The notes beneath the pieces are model-generated. The model did not search any database. It saw only the letters and a program-made list of their open reading frames with translations, and was not told the origin of the DNA. This document shows positions 42,007-51,240 of a stretch of DNA of 64,000 nucleotides, piece by piece. Both the position numbers and the translations under genes were made by a program. Source of the stretch: Streptococcus sanguinis SK355 (GTDB taxonomy: Bacteria > Bacillota > Bacilli > Lactobacillales > Streptococcaceae); NCBI RefSeq assembly GCF_000212855.1, contig NZ_GL890993.1, positions 1,279,025-1,343,024 of the forward strand, in the 5' to 3' direction. Every line of letters begins with the position of its first letter. Position 1 is the first letter of the stretch.

Positions 42007-42660
42007 ATGAAATTAAAAACTTTCTTTACTAATTTTGGCCTTTATATTCTTGTCCTCTTGGCCTATTTCTATATATTTTCGGCTATAGTTCTCTTCACTA
42101 TAGGTTCTCTGACAGGAGGAGCTTCTCAACTATTGATTTTGCCGATTTTTGTCATACTTGCAAGTCTCTATTCTTTTGCCATGTGGAAATGGTACCAGAA
42201 AGATTTGCAACTGGAAATCAAAAATACCAAGCTGACAAGCTCTATCTGGCTTCCCAGCGTCCTCTTGCTTGCTTTTATCATCTTCCAGCAGCTCGTTCCC
42301 ATTGAATCTTCTGCCAATCAGAATACTGCTGTACAATTGATTCAGCAGCAGCCAGCCTTTGCCTTCCTATACATGGTAATCTTTGCTCCTGTTCTCGAGG
42401 AGTTGCTGACACGAGGATTTTTGGCTAAGTTTCTCTTTCCCGACCAAAATAGCTTGGCGAAAATCCTGCTCTATTTAACTGTATCTGCCAGCTTTTTCTC
42501 TCTTTTGCACATGCCGGGCAATCTAGTCCAGTTTCTGGTTTACTTCATCTTGGGGGCAATCTTTGGCTTAGGCTATCTAGCTAAGAAGGATCTGCGCCAC
42601 TCAATGGCCTTACATCTGGCCAATAACCTAATTGCCTTTCTTCTCATTGTCTTCTTTTAA
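42007..42660 (+). CDS. CPBP family intramembrane metalloprotease
   Basis: 217 aa. Motif 1 EELLTRGFLAKFLFP near residue 136, motif 2 FSLLHMPGN, motif 3 HLANNLIAFLL. Paralogous to the preceding gene and 21 bases behind it, with a weak ATAAGGAA ribosome site. Last gene of the XRE-DUF3169-DUF3267-CPBP-CPBP operon; a terminator follows. Confidence 0.87.
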   Translation: MKLKTFFTNFGLYILVLLAYFYIFSAIVLFTIGSLTGGASQLLILPIFVILASLYSFAMWKWYQKDLQLEIKNTKLTSSIWLPSVLLLAFIIFQQLVPIESSANQNTAVQLIQQQPAFAFLYMVIFAPVLEELLTRGFLAKFLFPDQNSLAKILLYLTVSASFFSLLHMPGNLVQFLVYFILGAIFGLGYLAKKDLRHSMALHLANNLIAFLLIVFF

Positions 42661-42683
42661 TAGAAAAACTAAATAGCAGACAG

Positions 42684-42728
42684 CACTTCTAAAGTTAGGC
42701 AGAAAAATCTAACTCCAGAAGTGTTTTT
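42684..42728 (+). terminator. Terminator of the protease operon
   Basis: CACTTCT ... AGTTAG / CTAACT ... AGAAGTG, then TTTTTCT. Confidence 0.85.
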
Positions 42729-42794
42729 CTGTGGAATGGAGTTTAAATACCAAACTGCTTTTCTGGTCTCTCGAGAGCCAGCAGTTTCAAAAAG

Positions 42795-42823
42795 TTGTGA
42801 AAGTGTTTTCCAGATGGTATAAT
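42795..42823 (+). promoter_or_regulatory. Promoter of the lipid kinase gene
   Basis: TTGTGA, 17 bases, TATAAT with an extended TGG before it. Confidence 0.75.
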
Positions 42824-42851
42824 GAGCTATCAAATGAAAAGAGGTTTCCTT

Positions 42852-43739
42852 ATGTCTAAAGTCCTATTAATTGTCAACCCTAGCTCGGGAGGCGAAAAAG
42901 CCAAGTCCTATGAAGACTTGGCAAGAGAAAAGCTGGCAGAATGTTTCAATGAGGTAGTGGTTAAGCATACTGAAAAAGGCGGAGACGCAGCAGCTTTTGC
43001 TAAGCAAGCCGCAGAAGACCATTATGATAGCGTCTTTGTCATGGGTGGCGATGGAACAGTCAATGAAGGAATCAGCGGTCTGGCTGAACTAGACTATCGT
43101 CCGACTTTTGGCTTCTTTCCACTTGGTACGGTCAATGACTTGGCGCGTGCTCTCAGCATTCCCTTGGACGCTGAAGAAGCCATCCAGAATCTGGATATCA
43201 ACAAAGTCAAGCCACTTGATATCGGCAAGATTAATGACCAGTACTTTATGAATGTGGTTGCCATTGGAACTATTCCTGAGTCGATCAACAATGTAGATTC
43301 TGAAGACAAGACCAAGTGGGGCAAGTTTGCCTACTTTATCTCTGGCTTCAAGCAGTTAATGGATACTAGTTTTTACGAATTTCACTTGAAGATTGATGGA
43401 GAAGAGCGCACGATAAAGAGTAGCACACTCTTGATTGGCTCTACCAACTCAATCGGAGGTTTCGAGAGCATTCTCCCTGAAGCTACTGTCAATGACGGCT
43501 TGCTTCATCTTTTGTATCTTAAGGATAAAAACCTCTTGGACACCTTGGTTTCTGTGCCGGATTTGATTTCGGGCAATGGAGAAGAAAGTGATAATATCGA
43601 GTATCTGACCTTTAAGGAAATCACAGTTGAGTTGACTGATGACAAGGCAGAGCTCAGCGTCAACGTTGATGGAGATGAGGGCGACCAATTGCCAGTAACG
43701 ATTCGTGTCTTGCCTTCTCACTTGAATGTGTATTGCTAA
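42852..43739 (+). CDS. Diacylglycerol kinase-family lipid kinase (YegS/BmrU type)
   Basis: 295 aa. Nucleotide-binding landmarks VNPSSGGEKAK at the start and MGGDGTVNEGISGL near residue 64, followed by FPLGTVNDLARAL near 95. The C-terminal beta-sandwich runs from about 120. It phosphorylates a lipid alcohol such as diacylglycerol at the inner membrane face, recycling it for phospholipid and lipoteichoic acid synthesis. ATG 42852 follows AAAAGAGG; the in-frame ATG at 42822 overlaps the -10 box and is rejected. Confidence 0.88.
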   Translation: MSKVLLIVNPSSGGEKAKSYEDLAREKLAECFNEVVVKHTEKGGDAAAFAKQAAEDHYDSVFVMGGDGTVNEGISGLAELDYRPTFGFFPLGTVNDLARALSIPLDAEEAIQNLDINKVKPLDIGKINDQYFMNVVAIGTIPESINNVDSEDKTKWGKFAYFISGFKQLMDTSFYEFHLKIDGEERTIKSSTLLIGSTNSIGGFESILPEATVNDGLLHLLYLKDKNLLDTLVSVPDLISGNGEESDNIEYLTFKEITVELTDDKAELSVNVDGDEGDQLPVTIRVLPSHLNVYC

Positions 43740-43810
43740 TTATTTTGGGAAAATCAGAAATGCTAGATGATGTTTGCTTTATCTGTTCTCCTTGCTAGTT
43801 TAGATTACAA

Positions 43811-43847
43811 AACCCCTCTTTCCAAAATATGGAAAGAGGGGTTCTTT
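43811..43847. terminator. Bidirectional terminator between the lipid kinase gene and nrdF
   Basis: Perfect 13-base stem AACCCCTCTTTCC / GGAAAGAGGGGTT with a 7-base loop. Confidence 0.9.
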
Positions 43848-43850
43848 GTC

Positions 43851-44810
43851 TTATAAACCGTAATTATAGTCGTCATCCTGCATAGCTTCAACTTCGCCCA
43901 GCAGGTAGCCGTTACCTACTTGGGAGAAGAAGTCATGGTTGGAAGTACCAGTTGAGATACCGTTCATGACGATAGGATTGACATCGTCCGCTGAGTCTGG
44001 GAAGAGTGGATCTTGTCCTAGATTCATCAGAGCCTTATTAGCATTGTAGCGCAGGAAGGTCTTGACTTCTTCAGTCCAGCCGACTGTGTCATACAGGCTT
44101 TCAGTGTAGCCTTCTTCATTTTCATAGAGGGTGTAGAGCAGGTCGTACATCCATTCTTTGAGTTTTTCTTGCTCGTCTTCTGGCAGCTCGTTAAAGGCTA
44201 GCTGGAACTTATAGCCGATATAGGTTCCATGGACAGATTCATCACGGATGATGAGCTTGATAATCTCCGCAACGTTGGCCAGTTTGTTATTCCCCAGATA
44301 GTAGAGCGGAGTGAAGAAACCAGAGTAGAAGAGGAAGGTTTCCAAGAAAACGCTGGCTATTTTCTTTTCCAGAGCTGTACCGTTCAGGTAAATTTCGTTG
44401 ATAATCTCTGCTTTCTTTTGCAGGTATGGATTGGTGTTGGTCCAGGCAAAGATTTCATCAATTTCTGACTTGGTGTTGAGCGTAGAAAAGATAGAAGAGT
44501 AGGATTTGGCATGAACGGACTCCATGAATTGGATGTTGTTGAAAACTGCTTCTTCGTGGGCTGTTCGAACATCCTTGCGCAGGGCATCCACACCAGACTC
44601 AGACTGGAGGGTATCCAGCAGGGTCAGGCCACCGAAGACCTTGCCGACCAGGTCTTTTTCCTTGTGAGACAGCTTTCTCCAGTCATCCAGGTCATTGGAT
44701 AGGGGAATCCGCGTATCCAGCCAGAATTGCTCAGTCAGTTTTTCCCAAGTGGACTTATCGATAACATCTTCGATAGCGTTCCAGTTAATGGCTTTGTAGT
44801 AAGTTTGCAT
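43851..44810 (-). CDS. nrdF: Class Ib ribonucleotide reductase, beta subunit
   Basis: 319 aa. Ferritin-like metal-carrying subunit. The ligand residues lie in ESVHAKSYSSIF and RDESVHGTYIGYKF, with the tyrosyl-radical residue near 105. Partner of NrdE; reduces ribonucleoside diphosphates aerobically with NrdH as electron donor. Ribosome site GGAGA. Normally follows nrdE directly; here a DUF4238 gene intervenes. Ends at the shared terminator. Confidence 0.96.
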   Translation of the reverse strand: MQTYYKAINWNAIEDVIDKSTWEKLTEQFWLDTRIPLSNDLDDWRKLSHKEKDLVGKVFGGLTLLDTLQSESGVDALRKDVRTAHEEAVFNNIQFMESVHAKSYSSIFSTLNTKSEIDEIFAWTNTNPYLQKKAEIINEIYLNGTALEKKIASVFLETFLFYSGFFTPLYYLGNNKLANVAEIIKLIIRDESVHGTYIGYKFQLAFNELPEDEQEKLKEWMYDLLYTLYENEEGYTESLYDTVGWTEEVKTFLRYNANKALMNLGQDPLFPDSADDVNPIVMNGISTGTSNHDFFSQVGNGYLLGEVEAMQDDDYNYGL

Positions 44811-44833
44811 GACAATCTCCTATGAAATAATTT

Positions 44834-45682
44834 TTAATTTTTAAAGTGACGAGAGTCGTGTATCCAATTTATATTTTTAAAGCGATTATAAATATACATT
44901 TGTTGTGTAATATTAAAAGGCTTATTTGATATTATATAATAGTTGGCAGTATTAATAGTGGCTTCATTAATATAGCGCAATTTCTCATTTGTCATTTTCA
45001 CCCATAAATTATCAGAGCAATTCATTTCATTATTTTGGAATTCAAAACACAAATAAGGGGAAATAGGCATTAGAATTTGAAAACCATTTGGAATGTTTGG
45101 AGGTCCGAATGTTGAAATAACTGGATTGTCGCTGGTTAAAAATCCATTACCTCTAGAAATATGAAAATTCATTTGTTTAGGCTTTTTAAAAAAACTGAGA
45201 AAACTTTCTAAATTTTTATCTTTTTTCATTACTTTATTAAAAATATTTATGTTTTCTGGGTTGTTTTTTATTTCAGCTAATTCAATTGGAAACTCTCGTG
45301 ATTCTGAGAAATGATTAATAAAATTAGATACGAACCTTACTCTGCCAGAGTCAGTTCTAATTTCTTGGAGAAATATATATTTCCAGATTGTTTCAATTTC
45401 ACTTTGATTTAAGATGTATGATTCTCCTGCTGATACGATATGTTCAATAATTTTAGAAAATTCTCCTTCAAATCTACTAAGCTTATTTTCAAGAATATTA
45501 TCAACTATAATACGATCATCTGATCTTTTTTCCTCGTAGGTATATTTCTTGTAACAGATACTTTCATAGTGGACATATAGTTCCTTATCAGCAATGCGAT
45601 TATAAACATGAAACTTGCTTGTATTATCAGCAAAATATTTAAGTAAGGTTCTTGGATAATAATGTTGTTTTTTTGTAACCAT
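44834..45682 (-). CDS. DUF4238 protein inserted between nrdE and nrdF
   Basis: 282 aa. The N-terminus KKQHYYPRTLLKYFADNTS is the DUF4238 pattern (HYxPR-xxLKxFA); the function of that family is unknown. Later SRGNGFLTSDNPV resembles the family's second block. The gene is very AT-rich compared with nrdE and nrdF, a sign of transfer. It starts six bases after the nrdE stop with no clear Shine-Dalgarno and ends 23 bases before nrdF. It must ride on the nrd transcript. Whether it has a protective or selfish role cannot be told from the sequence. Confidence 0.75.
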   Translation of the reverse strand: MVTKKQHYYPRTLLKYFADNTSKFHVYNRIADKELYVHYESICYKKYTYEEKRSDDRIIVDNILENKLSRFEGEFSKIIEHIVSAGESYILNQSEIETIWKYIFLQEIRTDSGRVRFVSNFINHFSESREFPIELAEIKNNPENINIFNKVMKKDKNLESFLSFFKKPKQMNFHISRGNGFLTSDNPVISTFGPPNIPNGFQILMPISPYLCFEFQNNEMNCSDNLWVKMTNEKLRYINEATINTANYYIISNKPFNITQQMYIYNRFKNINWIHDSRHFKN

Positions 45683-45688
45683 AAGTAA

Positions 45689-47848
45689 TCAGATCACACA
45701 GCTTTCACAATGGTTGGCACCTACTTCGCCCCCATCATCAGTGAAGGTACGGACGTAGTAGATGGACTTGATACCCTTGTTGAAGGCGTAGTTACGCAGG
45801 ATAGAAAGGTCGCGGGTTGTTTGCTTGCTTTCTTTTTTCCATTCGTAGAGGCCTTTAGGAATATCGCTGCGCATAAAGAGAGTCAGGGAAAGACCTTGGT
45901 CCACGTGCTCAGTTGCGGCTGCATAGACATCGATAACCTTTCGCATGTCCATGTCATAGGCACTGGTGTAGTAAGGGATAGTCTCAGTTGATAGACCAGC
46001 AGCAGGATAGTAGATCTTACCGATTTTCTTTTCTTGACGTTCTTCAATCCGTTGAGTAATTGGATGGATTGAAGCAGAAACGTCATTGATGTAGCTGATA
46101 GAGCCATTTGGTGCAACGGCTAGGCGGTTTTGGTGGTAGAGACCATCAGCCTTGACCTTGTCGCGCAGCTCTGCCCAATCTTCTGCAGACGGGATAAAGA
46201 TACCTGCGAAGAGTTCTTTGACACGGTCAGACTTAGGTACAAATTCACCCGTCAGGTATTTGTCAAAGTAAGTGCCATTGGCATAATCAGATTTTTCAAA
46301 GTTATGGAAGGTCACACCGCGCTCGCGAGCGATATTGTTAGACTCAACCAAGGTCCAGTAGTTCATGAGCATAAAGTAGATGCTGGTGAACTCTACAGCT
46401 TCTGCTGATCCATAGTCAATCAACTGCTGAGCCAAATAGCTGTGCAGTCCCATAGCTCCCAGACCAAAGGTGTGAGCCAGGCTGTTACCATTGTCGATAG
46501 ATGGCACAGCTGTGATGTGCGAGCTGTCTGTGACAAAGGTCAGGGCGCGTGTCATAGTCCGAATGGATTTTCCAAAGTCAGGCGAAGTCATCATGTTGAC
46601 AACGTTGGTAGAGCCTAAGTTACATGACACATCTGTTCCCAAGTGAAGATACTCTTGCGCATCATTCAAAAGGCTAGGCTCTTGCACCTGCAGGATTTCA
46701 GAGCAAAGGTTACTCATGACGATTTTACCGTCGATTGGATTTGAACGGTTGGCCGTATCAATGTTTACGACATAGGGATAGCCAGATTCTTGTTGGAGTT
46801 TGGAAATTTCTGTTTCCAAATCACGGGCCTTAATCTTGGTCTTAGTGATATTTGGATTAGCGACCAACTCATCGTATTTTTCAGTGATGTCAAGGTAGGC
46901 AAATGGCACACCGTACTCACGTTCAACAGAATATGGGCTGAAGAGGTACATTTCTTCATTCTTACGCGCTAATTCGTAGAACTTATCCGGAATCACGACA
47001 CCAAGTGAGAGGGTTTTAACCCGAACTTTTTCGTCAGCATTTTCTTTCTTAGTAGAAAGGAAGGCGATGATATCTGGGTGGAAGACATTGAGGTAAACAA
47101 CCCCAGCACCCTGACGTTGGCCCAGCTGGTTAGAATAGGAGAAGCTGTCCTCAAAGAGTTTCATAACAGGCACAACGCCAGACGCAGCTCCTTCATAACC
47201 CTTGATAGGTGCTCCAGCTTCCCGCAGATTGCTGAGGGAAATACCGACCCCGCCTCCGATACGAGACAATTGCAGGGCAGAGTTGATAGAGCGGCCGATT
47301 GAGTTCATATCATCTGTTACTTGGATGAGGAAGCAGGACACCAATTCACCGCGACGAGCCCGACCAGCGTTGAGGAAGCTTGGTGTCGCCGGTTGGTAGC
47401 GCTGGTGAATGATTTCATTGGCAATATCCTTGGCAATGGCTTCATCTCCGTTGGCAAAGTAGAGGGCGTTGAAGAGTACCCGATCTTCCATGCTTTCCAG
47501 ATAGTATTCACCATCATTTGTCTTCAGTGCATACTGGTTGTAGAACTTATAAGCTGCCATGAAAGATTTAAACTTGAAATCTTGAGCATGGATAAAAGCA
47601 GTCAGCTCCTCGATGTATTCTGGAGAATAGAGCTGAATAAATTCCTTTTCCAAATAGTTTTCTTCTATTAAATATTCAATCTTTTCTGTAATAGAAGAAA
47701 ATTGCTTGGTGTTCGGCTCAACATTTTCCTTAAAGAAAGCCTCCAGGGCTTCTTTGTCCTTGTGGAGCATAATCTGTCCGTTAATCGGACGGTTGATTTC
47801 GTTGTTGAGTCGGAAGTATGTCACATCCTCTAAATGTTTGAGTCCCAT
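45689..47848 (-). CDS. nrdE: Class Ib ribonucleotide reductase, alpha subunit
   Basis: 719 aa, full length. Contains NLCSEILQ and DVSCNLGSTNVVNM (redox and active-site cysteines), NRLAVAPNGSISYI and GLYEWKKESKQT. It ends in CESCVI, the C-terminal CxxC that passes electrons from NrdH. No N-terminal ATP-cone, as expected for class Ib. Ribosome site AAAGGG. Transcribed with nrdH upstream through a 160-base spacer. Confidence 0.97.
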   Translation of the reverse strand: MGLKHLEDVTYFRLNNEINRPINGQIMLHKDKEALEAFFKENVEPNTKQFSSITEKIEYLIEENYLEKEFIQLYSPEYIEELTAFIHAQDFKFKSFMAAYKFYNQYALKTNDGEYYLESMEDRVLFNALYFANGDEAIAKDIANEIIHQRYQPATPSFLNAGRARRGELVSCFLIQVTDDMNSIGRSINSALQLSRIGGGVGISLSNLREAGAPIKGYEGAASGVVPVMKLFEDSFSYSNQLGQRQGAGVVYLNVFHPDIIAFLSTKKENADEKVRVKTLSLGVVIPDKFYELARKNEEMYLFSPYSVEREYGVPFAYLDITEKYDELVANPNITKTKIKARDLETEISKLQQESGYPYVVNIDTANRSNPIDGKIVMSNLCSEILQVQEPSLLNDAQEYLHLGTDVSCNLGSTNVVNMMTSPDFGKSIRTMTRALTFVTDSSHITAVPSIDNGNSLAHTFGLGAMGLHSYLAQQLIDYGSAEAVEFTSIYFMLMNYWTLVESNNIARERGVTFHNFEKSDYANGTYFDKYLTGEFVPKSDRVKELFAGIFIPSAEDWAELRDKVKADGLYHQNRLAVAPNGSISYINDVSASIHPITQRIEERQEKKIGKIYYPAAGLSTETIPYYTSAYDMDMRKVIDVYAAATEHVDQGLSLTLFMRSDIPKGLYEWKKESKQTTRDLSILRNYAFNKGIKSIYYVRTFTDDGGEVGANHCESCVI

Positions 47849-47884
47849 GTTTTCCCTTTTCTATATAAATAAGATAATTAGCTA

Positions 47885-47935
47885 GCGGAAAAAGTTCCGC
47901 CTTACAAAAGAAACGGCTCCTATGAGCATAGGAGC
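47885..47935 (-). other. Two hairpins in the nrdH-nrdE spacer
   Basis: GCGGAA-AAAG-TTCCGC (47885-47900) and GCTCCTATG-AG-CATAGGAGC (47916-47935). Neither is followed by a T run on the minus strand, so they are more likely processing or stability structures than terminators. Confidence 0.4.
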
Positions 47936-48008
47936 TGCAGTTTGCCCTGATAATATGTCTTTTAGTTTATCTCCCGATCAAGGCGCGCTGCCCTCAAAAT
48001 AAACTACA

Positions 48009-48227
48009 TTAAGACAGTTTTTTCAATTTACCAGGTTGGAAACCAGAAAATGCCTCAGTTGCTGTCTGAATCACAGGAGCAGCATTGAAACCAAGATCTT
48101 TGACATGGTCAATAAATTCTGGCTGCTCGTCCAAGTTGATTTCGCGGTATTCTACATGATTAGTATCTAAGAAGCGCTTGGTCATTTTGCACTGAACGCA
48201 GTTGTTTTTTGAGTAAATAGTTACCAT
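48009..48227 (-). CDS. nrdH: Glutaredoxin-like protein NrdH
   Basis: 72 aa from MVTIYSKNNCVQCKMTKRFL; the frame is open far upstream, but this ATG follows AGAGGA and gives the family length. Redox motif CVQC at residues 10-13, and FSGFQPGKLKKL near the end, as in NrdH. Supplies electrons to NrdEF. Its promoter and NrdR boxes lie just upstream. Confidence 0.95.
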   Translation of the reverse strand: MVTIYSKNNCVQCKMTKRFLDTNHVEYREINLDEQPEFIDHVKDLGFNAAPVIQTATEAFSGFQPGKLKKLS

Positions 48228-48276
48228 TAAAGATTCCTCTAAACTTTCATTTTTTTCTTTTAAATAATACGAATCT

Positions 48277-48370
48277 AGTATATCTAAAAGAAAATAGAAT
48301 GTCAATAGTTTTGAACTAAATATTGTGTGATATTTTGTTATAGGATAGATTACAATACAATATATAGTGT
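48277..48370 (-). promoter_or_regulatory. nrdH promoter with two NrdR-box-like sites
   Basis: On the minus strand: -35 TTGACA (48305-48300), 17-base spacer, -10 TATACT (48282-48277). Upstream, ACACTATATATTGT (48370-48357) is a full NrdR-box match. A weaker ACACAATATTTAGT lies at 48328-48315. The centres are 42 bases apart, four helical turns. Implies repression of nrdHEF by NrdR when dATP is high. The rest of 48371-48599 holds nothing else I can identify. Confidence 0.75.
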
Positions 48371-48599
48371 TTATATAAACAATGAAAAGAAGTGAAAAAT
48401 TGCAGAAAAGGAGCAAAATGCTGATAAGGCAATGCTTAAACAAGTCTTAAAACTTTAGATAAATGACTGGTAGCTTTTCCTTCCAAAAACCAAAATCCAA
48501 TATCTTGTGTTACAGAATTTAGGGAATCACTAGGAGGAGTGGAGGGAGGAGTTTTTGGATCTGAATTCGAGCTAGATATTTTTTATTGGAATGTAAAAA

Positions 48600-48625
48600 C
48601 TCCCTGCAAATGTCGCTGCAGGGAG
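48600..48625 (-). terminator. Terminator of the serine hydrolase gene
   Basis: CTCCCTGCA / TGCAGGGAG with a 7-base loop. On the minus strand it is followed by TTTTTAC. Confidence 0.85.
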
Positions 48626-48645
48626 CTAGGGATAACATGTTATTT

Positions 48646-50424
48646 TTAGTAGGCAGCCCACCATTGATAAAGAGACCAGTAGAGAATATTAGCGACCATG
48701 ATTAGAGAGGATAGGCTGGCAATACTAGTGATAAATAATTTACTCTTACTCCATTTTTCCTTGTTTTTAAGGTAGAAAGGATAAAGAGAGCCGATTGCAA
48801 GAAGCAGAGCTAGAATGGCTAATGTTATAAAGTTCCAGTTATAGTCAGCATCTGCAGCATTCATAAGTTTAGTAAAGATATTGAATAGGTTGAAAGGGAT
48901 GCTCAAAATAGCGGCATTGGTTAGGTATATCCATATTTTCCATGCTAATGAAGTCTTCTTTTGGGATTTTTTTAGGATAAGGCGATAAAGATCGATACCT
49001 GCATTGGTAAGGAGACTAATCGCACTAAACAAAATAGCCAATCCAGCAAGAAGGAGCATCCCATAATCTTTTATAAGATCCCAATTAGATTGCCGAAGTG
49101 CATCGCCATAAACTATCGTGATTTTTTCTTGTCCTTGAGATTCACTAGCGACCCAGAAATTTCCATTGAGCTGAGCAGCATCTGCTTTTTCATTAATATA
49201 GTAGGTATATCCCGGAATTGTTCTTAAGAAAGAGAAGGGACCACTATTGAAAGTACGGGCGCTGCGATAGTAACCAGGATGGAACTTTGCATAAGATTGT
49301 TTATTTGGAGATTTTTTAGGACCAAATACTAGCTCAGGCATCTTGTAATTATAGATTTTTTCTTGAAATTGGTTTGTCATAATGACTTGGCCAATACCAG
49401 ACTCTAAGTCAAGTAAAATGTAAGAAGAAAATCCTCCAGAATTGCCGCCGTGTCCAATAACTCTGACACCATATTCTTGATACCAAAATCCGTGTGCATT
49501 CAGAGGGATATCTGTACCTGGATAGGTAGAGCTTGCAGTATATAGAGTCTTCCAAGTCTCAGGATGTTTGAAAAGTTCTTTCTTTTTTAGAAGGGCTTGG
49601 GCAAATTTCTGTAAGTCATCTAAGGTTCCTGTGGCACGACCGACAGGATAGAGACTTAGTTCAAAGTCTGAATCTTTTTTATAATTTCCATTAGCATCAT
49701 AGCTTTTGACTTCTTTATGTTTTTCATAGACATATGCATTATCGGACAAGTCAGGCAAAATAGCCGTTTTTTCCATCTCTAGGGGTTTAAAGATGTGCTC
49801 ATGGGTATAGTCGGAAAATGATTGTCCACTAATTCGCTCAACAATATAAGCGGCTAGTCCGGTACCAAAGTTAGAATAGGCAGTAGTTGTACCTGGTTCA
49901 AATACTTGATTGGGTTGTCTGGTCTTCATCAGTTCTTCAATACTTTTATCCCCTTTTAGGTAAGTATTTTGCTCGTCAAATCCGGCTTGATGATTCATCA
50001 AATCTAGCATAGTAATAGGTTTATCGAAATTTAAATGTTTGAGAAAGTCCTTGGGCAGGTAGTTTTTTATATCAGTCTCAAGATCAATTTTTCTTTCTTC
50101 CCAGAGCTGCATGACAGATATCCAGACAGTCAGCTTAGTGATAGAACCCCATTCAAAAATGGTGCTATCATCAGCTTTGGTCTGTTTTTCCTTATCAATA
50201 TAGCCGAAATTTCCTCGATAAATGGTTCCATTTGTATCAAAAACAGCTGTTTCCATAGCAGCGGATGTCTTTTCATTTTTTTTATAAAAATCTTCTATCT
50301 TTTGACCAATCTGTTCATAGCTATCCCCTGTAGGTAAAGTCTTACTATCCGCCAATACAGGGCTTGGAATGATAATGCTAAGTACAGGGAGTAGTGAGCA
50401 GATGAATAATAGTAATTTCTTCAT
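48646..50424 (-). CDS. Serine hydrolase (beta-lactamase/PBP-like) with membrane tail
   Basis: 592 aa. Signal peptide KKLLLFICSLLPVLSIIIPSPVLA. Beta-lactamase-fold domain outside the membrane: SITK (94-97), YSN (183-185) and HGG (325-327) are the three active-site motifs. After about residue 455 come four or five membrane segments ending YWSLYQWWAAY. The domain order resembles streptococcal proteins variously annotated as class C beta-lactamase-like, esterase-like or Pbp-like; the substrate is unknown. A paralogous tail opens this window. It is divergent from the TetR gene, which probably represses it. Confidence 0.85.
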   Translation of the reverse strand: MKKLLLFICSLLPVLSIIIPSPVLADSKTLPTGDSYEQIGQKIEDFYKKNEKTSAAMETAVFDTNGTIYRGNFGYIDKEKQTKADDSTIFEWGSITKLTVWISVMQLWEERKIDLETDIKNYLPKDFLKHLNFDKPITMLDLMNHQAGFDEQNTYLKGDKSIEELMKTRQPNQVFEPGTTTAYSNFGTGLAAYIVERISGQSFSDYTHEHIFKPLEMEKTAILPDLSDNAYVYEKHKEVKSYDANGNYKKDSDFELSLYPVGRATGTLDDLQKFAQALLKKKELFKHPETWKTLYTASSTYPGTDIPLNAHGFWYQEYGVRVIGHGGNSGGFSSYILLDLESGIGQVIMTNQFQEKIYNYKMPELVFGPKKSPNKQSYAKFHPGYYRSARTFNSGPFSFLRTIPGYTYYINEKADAAQLNGNFWVASESQGQEKITIVYGDALRQSNWDLIKDYGMLLLAGLAILFSAISLLTNAGIDLYRLILKKSQKKTSLAWKIWIYLTNAAILSIPFNLFNIFTKLMNAADADYNWNFITLAILALLLAIGSLYPFYLKNKEKWSKSKLFITSIASLSSLIMVANILYWSLYQWWAAY

Positions 50425-50598
50425 AGCGTCTTCCTTTCGTAAAAATAGAGACTGGACCGTCTATAACCTCTATTTCTTTTCTATTAAATATAGCGCGCCT
50501 TCAATAGACAGAAGAAATAGAGAAATCAGTTCTTTTCTATAAAAAAGATTGCAATTGTAGCTAAAGTAAGATATATTTAACGAGTAGCTACAAAACAA

Positions 50599-50635
50599 TT
50601 ATACCATATGACTGAAATTGTGTAAATAGTCATAT
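50599..50635. promoter_or_regulatory. Serine hydrolase promoter covered by a TetR-type palindrome
   Basis: Minus-strand promoter: -35 TTTACA (50626-50621), 16 bases, -10 TATAAT (50604-50599) with TGG before it. The inverted repeat ATATGACT (50606-50613) / AGTCATAT (50628-50635) brackets the -35 and spacer and is a natural operator for the divergent TetR-family protein. Within 50425-50598 I see only AT-rich sequence. Confidence 0.7.
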
Positions 50636-50661
50636 ACGATTTTTAAAAAGAAAGGAAAACT

Positions 50662-51240
50662 ATGCCAAAAGGGTTTACAATAGAAGAAAAGAGAATATTA
50701 ATTGAAAAATTTAAGGATGCTTGCAGTCAAAGCTGGATGAATTTTGGCTATAAGAAAACGAGTGTTGATATTCTCTGTCAAGAAGTTGGGATTGCAAAAG
50801 GTTCCTTTTATACCTTTTTTAAAAATAAAGAAGAGCTCTTCTTTCAGGTTTATCGCGATGCACAAGACAGGATTTTTTCCATTTTTGAAGCTATTTTGAA
50901 GGATAATCCATCAAAGGAGGGGCTGTCTAAAGCTTTGAAGGCAGTCTTTAAAGAGTATGAAAAAAGTACATTTGTCTTTGATACAAAGAATCCTGATTAC
51001 TTAAACTTTAATAATAAACTGAGTCTTGAACAGCGACAAGAAATTGATGCTCAAACGGCTCGTCTGAATGAAGAAATTTTTTCTCAGTCCTTTCTAAGTT
51101 TAAAGATTGATAAGGATTTAGCTATTTCTGTTTTATTTGCAACTATGTCTACCATTACACATAAGGATCAGTTACCTGTTGATATTGAACAAGTTTTTGA
51201 TTTTATGATTGAAAATTTGGTGGAAGTCATTTTTGAATAA
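50662..51240 (+). CDS. TetR-family transcriptional regulator
   Basis: 192 aa. N-terminal HTH (about 12-60): ACSQSWMNFGYKKTSVDIL then VGIAKGSFYTFFKNKEELF, the typical TetR recognition helix and YxFFxxKEEL. The ligand domain is not assignable. Ribosome site AAAGGAAA. It lies back to back with the serine hydrolase gene, sharing a 237-base region with a clear palindrome, so regulation of that gene and of itself is likely. Confidence 0.9.
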   Translation: MPKGFTIEEKRILIEKFKDACSQSWMNFGYKKTSVDILCQEVGIAKGSFYTFFKNKEELFFQVYRDAQDRIFSIFEAILKDNPSKEGLSKALKAVFKEYEKSTFVFDTKNPDYLNFNNKLSLEQRQEIDAQTARLNEEIFSQSFLSLKIDKDLAISVLFATMSTITHKDQLPVDIEQVFDFMIENLVEVIFE

